Origin: Candidatus Fredericiella danica
GTDB taxonomy: Bacteria; Chloroflexota; Anaerolineae; Caldilineales; Caldilineaceae
Direction: 5' to 3'
Length of the DNA stretch: 24,815 nucleotides
NCBI GenBank assembly: GCA_016713335.1
Contig: JADJPH010000073.1
Coordinates: 1 to 24,815 of the forward strand
Both the position numbers and the translations under genes were made by a program. The notes below the pieces were generated by a model. It was not told the DNA's origin. It worked only from the letters and a program-made list of their open reading frames with translations, and made no database searches. Numbering within the stretch: position 1 is the first letter of the stretch; every line of letters starts with the position of its first letter. This document shows, piece after piece, positions 24,004-24,815 of this stretch.

Positions 24004-24815
24004 TATCGGCTCACCTTGACATAGACCGGCTCGACCGCAGCCGGTTCGGCATCCGCTAGCGTTTCCTGAAGGAAGTAGCCATCGGCATAGGCTTGCAGCG
24101 CCGGCATGCCGGTGCGCAGGCAGAAGTCACCAAAGGTCTCGTCGGCCGTGCGCTCCGCCTTGAAGTAGTGCAACAGGGGAACCAGTTCACGCACCAAATC
24201 TTCCCGATGCACAAGGTCCTTATAGGTTGTGTTCAGTCGCGTGCCGTTGCTGCGACCGCCCAAGAGGAGGAGGTATTGGTCGTGCGACCGGCCGACAAAC
24301 GCGATGTCGGCAACGTAGGGGCGCGCACAGCCGTTGGGGCAGCCGGTCATGCGTACACTGATCTGCTCGCCGGCCAGACCAAGCCGCGCCACCTCCTGCT
24401 CCAGTTCATCCACGATGCCGGGCAGTGCACGCTCGGACTCCGCCACGGCCAGCCCACAGGTGGGCAGTGCGACACACGCCATGGAGTAGAGTTGGATATT
24501 GCTTAGCTCTGCAGCCTGCGTCATCCCATGCTGGCGCAGCAGTTCATCAATCCCGGCCCGTTGCTCGGGCCTGACGTGGGTCAGGAGTAGGTCCTGGTTG
24601 CCGGTCAGACGGACACCGGGTCCGAAGGTTTCGACCACCGCGCGCAGCCCGCTGCGGAGCCGGCGCTCGCCCACATCCGCGATCCGCCCGTTCTCCACGG
24701 AAATGCCGAGGAACCAATGACCGTCGCCTTGCGGATGCCAACCCAGGTGAAGTTCATTTTGGAGCGGTGGCATGGGGGCAAAGTGCTGCAGTGCATAACC
24801 GAGACGAGCTTCGAG
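24003..24815 (-). CDS. Sulfite (or nitrite) reductase, siroheme/[4Fe-4S] subunit (5' partial)
   Basis: The window ends inside this gene; the frame is open to base 24815 (reading starts LEARLGYALQHFAP). The visible 270 residues are the C-terminal half of a ferredoxin-type sulfite/nitrite reductase: GDGHWFLGISVENGRIADVG, RLTGNQDLLLTHVRPEQR, then the four cysteines binding the [4Fe-4S]-siroheme centre in CVALPTCGLAVAESER (Cys-x5-Cys) and RMTGCPNGCARPYVADIAFV (Cys-x3-Cys). The order and spacing are canonical. As the first gene seen in an operon with cysH and siroheme biosynthesis genes, sulfite reduction to sulfide is more likely than nitrite reduction. The tail (PAAVEPVYVKVSR) is not conserved. 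Confidence 0.92.
   Translation of the reverse strand, partial: LEARLGYALQHFAPMPPLQNELHLGWHPQGDGHWFLGISVENGRIADVGERRLRSGLRAVVETFGPGVRLTGNQDLLLTHVRPEQRAGIDELLRQHGMTQAAELSNIQLYSMACVALPTCGLAVAESERALPGIVDELEQEVARLGLAGEQISVRMTGCPNGCARPYVADIAFVGRSHDQYLLLLGGRSNGTRLNTTYKDLVHREDLVRELVPLLHYFKAERTADETFGDFCLRTGMPALQAYADGYFLQETLADAEPAAVEPVYVKVSR

Noticed and set aside
1..24815. Frequent GGCGCC hexamers as a HIP1-like genome signature
   Set aside because: They are common by eye, especially in the polyol cluster, but in GC-rich coding DNA this needs a count against a composition model, which I cannot run.
1..24815. CRISPR arrays, tRNA/rRNA genes, transposases or integrase sites
   Set aside because: No regularly spaced direct repeats, cloverleaf-like segments or transposase motifs were seen anywhere in the window.

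Overview
This 24.8 kb window is GC-rich bacterial chromosomal DNA. The gene content suggests a member of the Chloroflexota or a similar free-living, sulfate-assimilating bacterium: DhaM fused to HPr and full-length enzyme I, a slr1849-type 'mercuric reductase-like' flavoprotein, a halogenase-like flavoprotein, zf-HC2/ECF pairs, and an APS-reductase sulfur operon. The taxonomic call is inference only. About half of the genes carry single-base frameshifts, many in short homopolymers, while conserved motifs continue intact in the next frame. This looks like uncorrected consensus error (about one indel per kb) rather than decay, so broken genes are annotated across their full reconstructed span.

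Layout. (1) 2-3219, plus strand: 3' part of a flavin-dependent halogenase-like gene, then a pyridine-nucleotide disulfide oxidoreductase. (2) 3244-4168, minus: ECF sigma factor followed by a zf-HC2 putative anti-sigma factor. (3) 4490-5074, plus: a YdjM-like membrane metal-dependent hydrolase. (4) 7343-5099, minus: a CDP-alcohol phosphatidyltransferase and two SDRs, a probable lipid operon. (5) 7731-7471, minus: a second, orphan zf-HC2 protein, preceded by what reads as the wreck of its own ECF sigma gene. (6) 8058-20337, plus: a 12 kb carbohydrate/polyol cluster in the order FGGY kinase, SorC regulator, GpsA-like dehydrogenase, RpiB-like isomerase, iron-type alcohol dehydrogenase, DCXR/threitol-dehydrogenase-like SDR, DhaK1, DhaL1, DhaM-HPr-EI fusion, DhaK2, DhaL2, closed by a perfect 17-bp inverted repeat. 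(7) 20586-21141, plus: an HXXEE membrane protein. (8) 24815-21637, minus: sulfite reductase, APS/PAPS reductase, precorrin-2 dehydrogenase and uroporphyrinogen-III methyltransferase, i.e. sulfate reduction together with synthesis of its siroheme cofactor.

The most interesting system is region 6. Its gene set resembles the two known logics of tetritol catabolism placed side by side. One logic is phosphorylate, oxidise, then isomerise (FGGY kinase, GpsA-like, RpiB-like; compare EryA/EryB/EryI with a SorC-type EryD regulator). The other is oxidise, then phosphorylate (SDR or Fe-ADH, then a DhaK-type ketose kinase; compare DthD, LerK/DerK). Here the DhaK kinases appear PEP-driven through a single polypeptide carrying DhaM, HPr and enzyme I. 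The RpiB-like enzyme has lost the histidines that RpiB uses for ring opening and phosphate contact, which fits an acyclic tetrulose phosphate. The true substrate cannot be read from sequence, and no transporter is present in the window.
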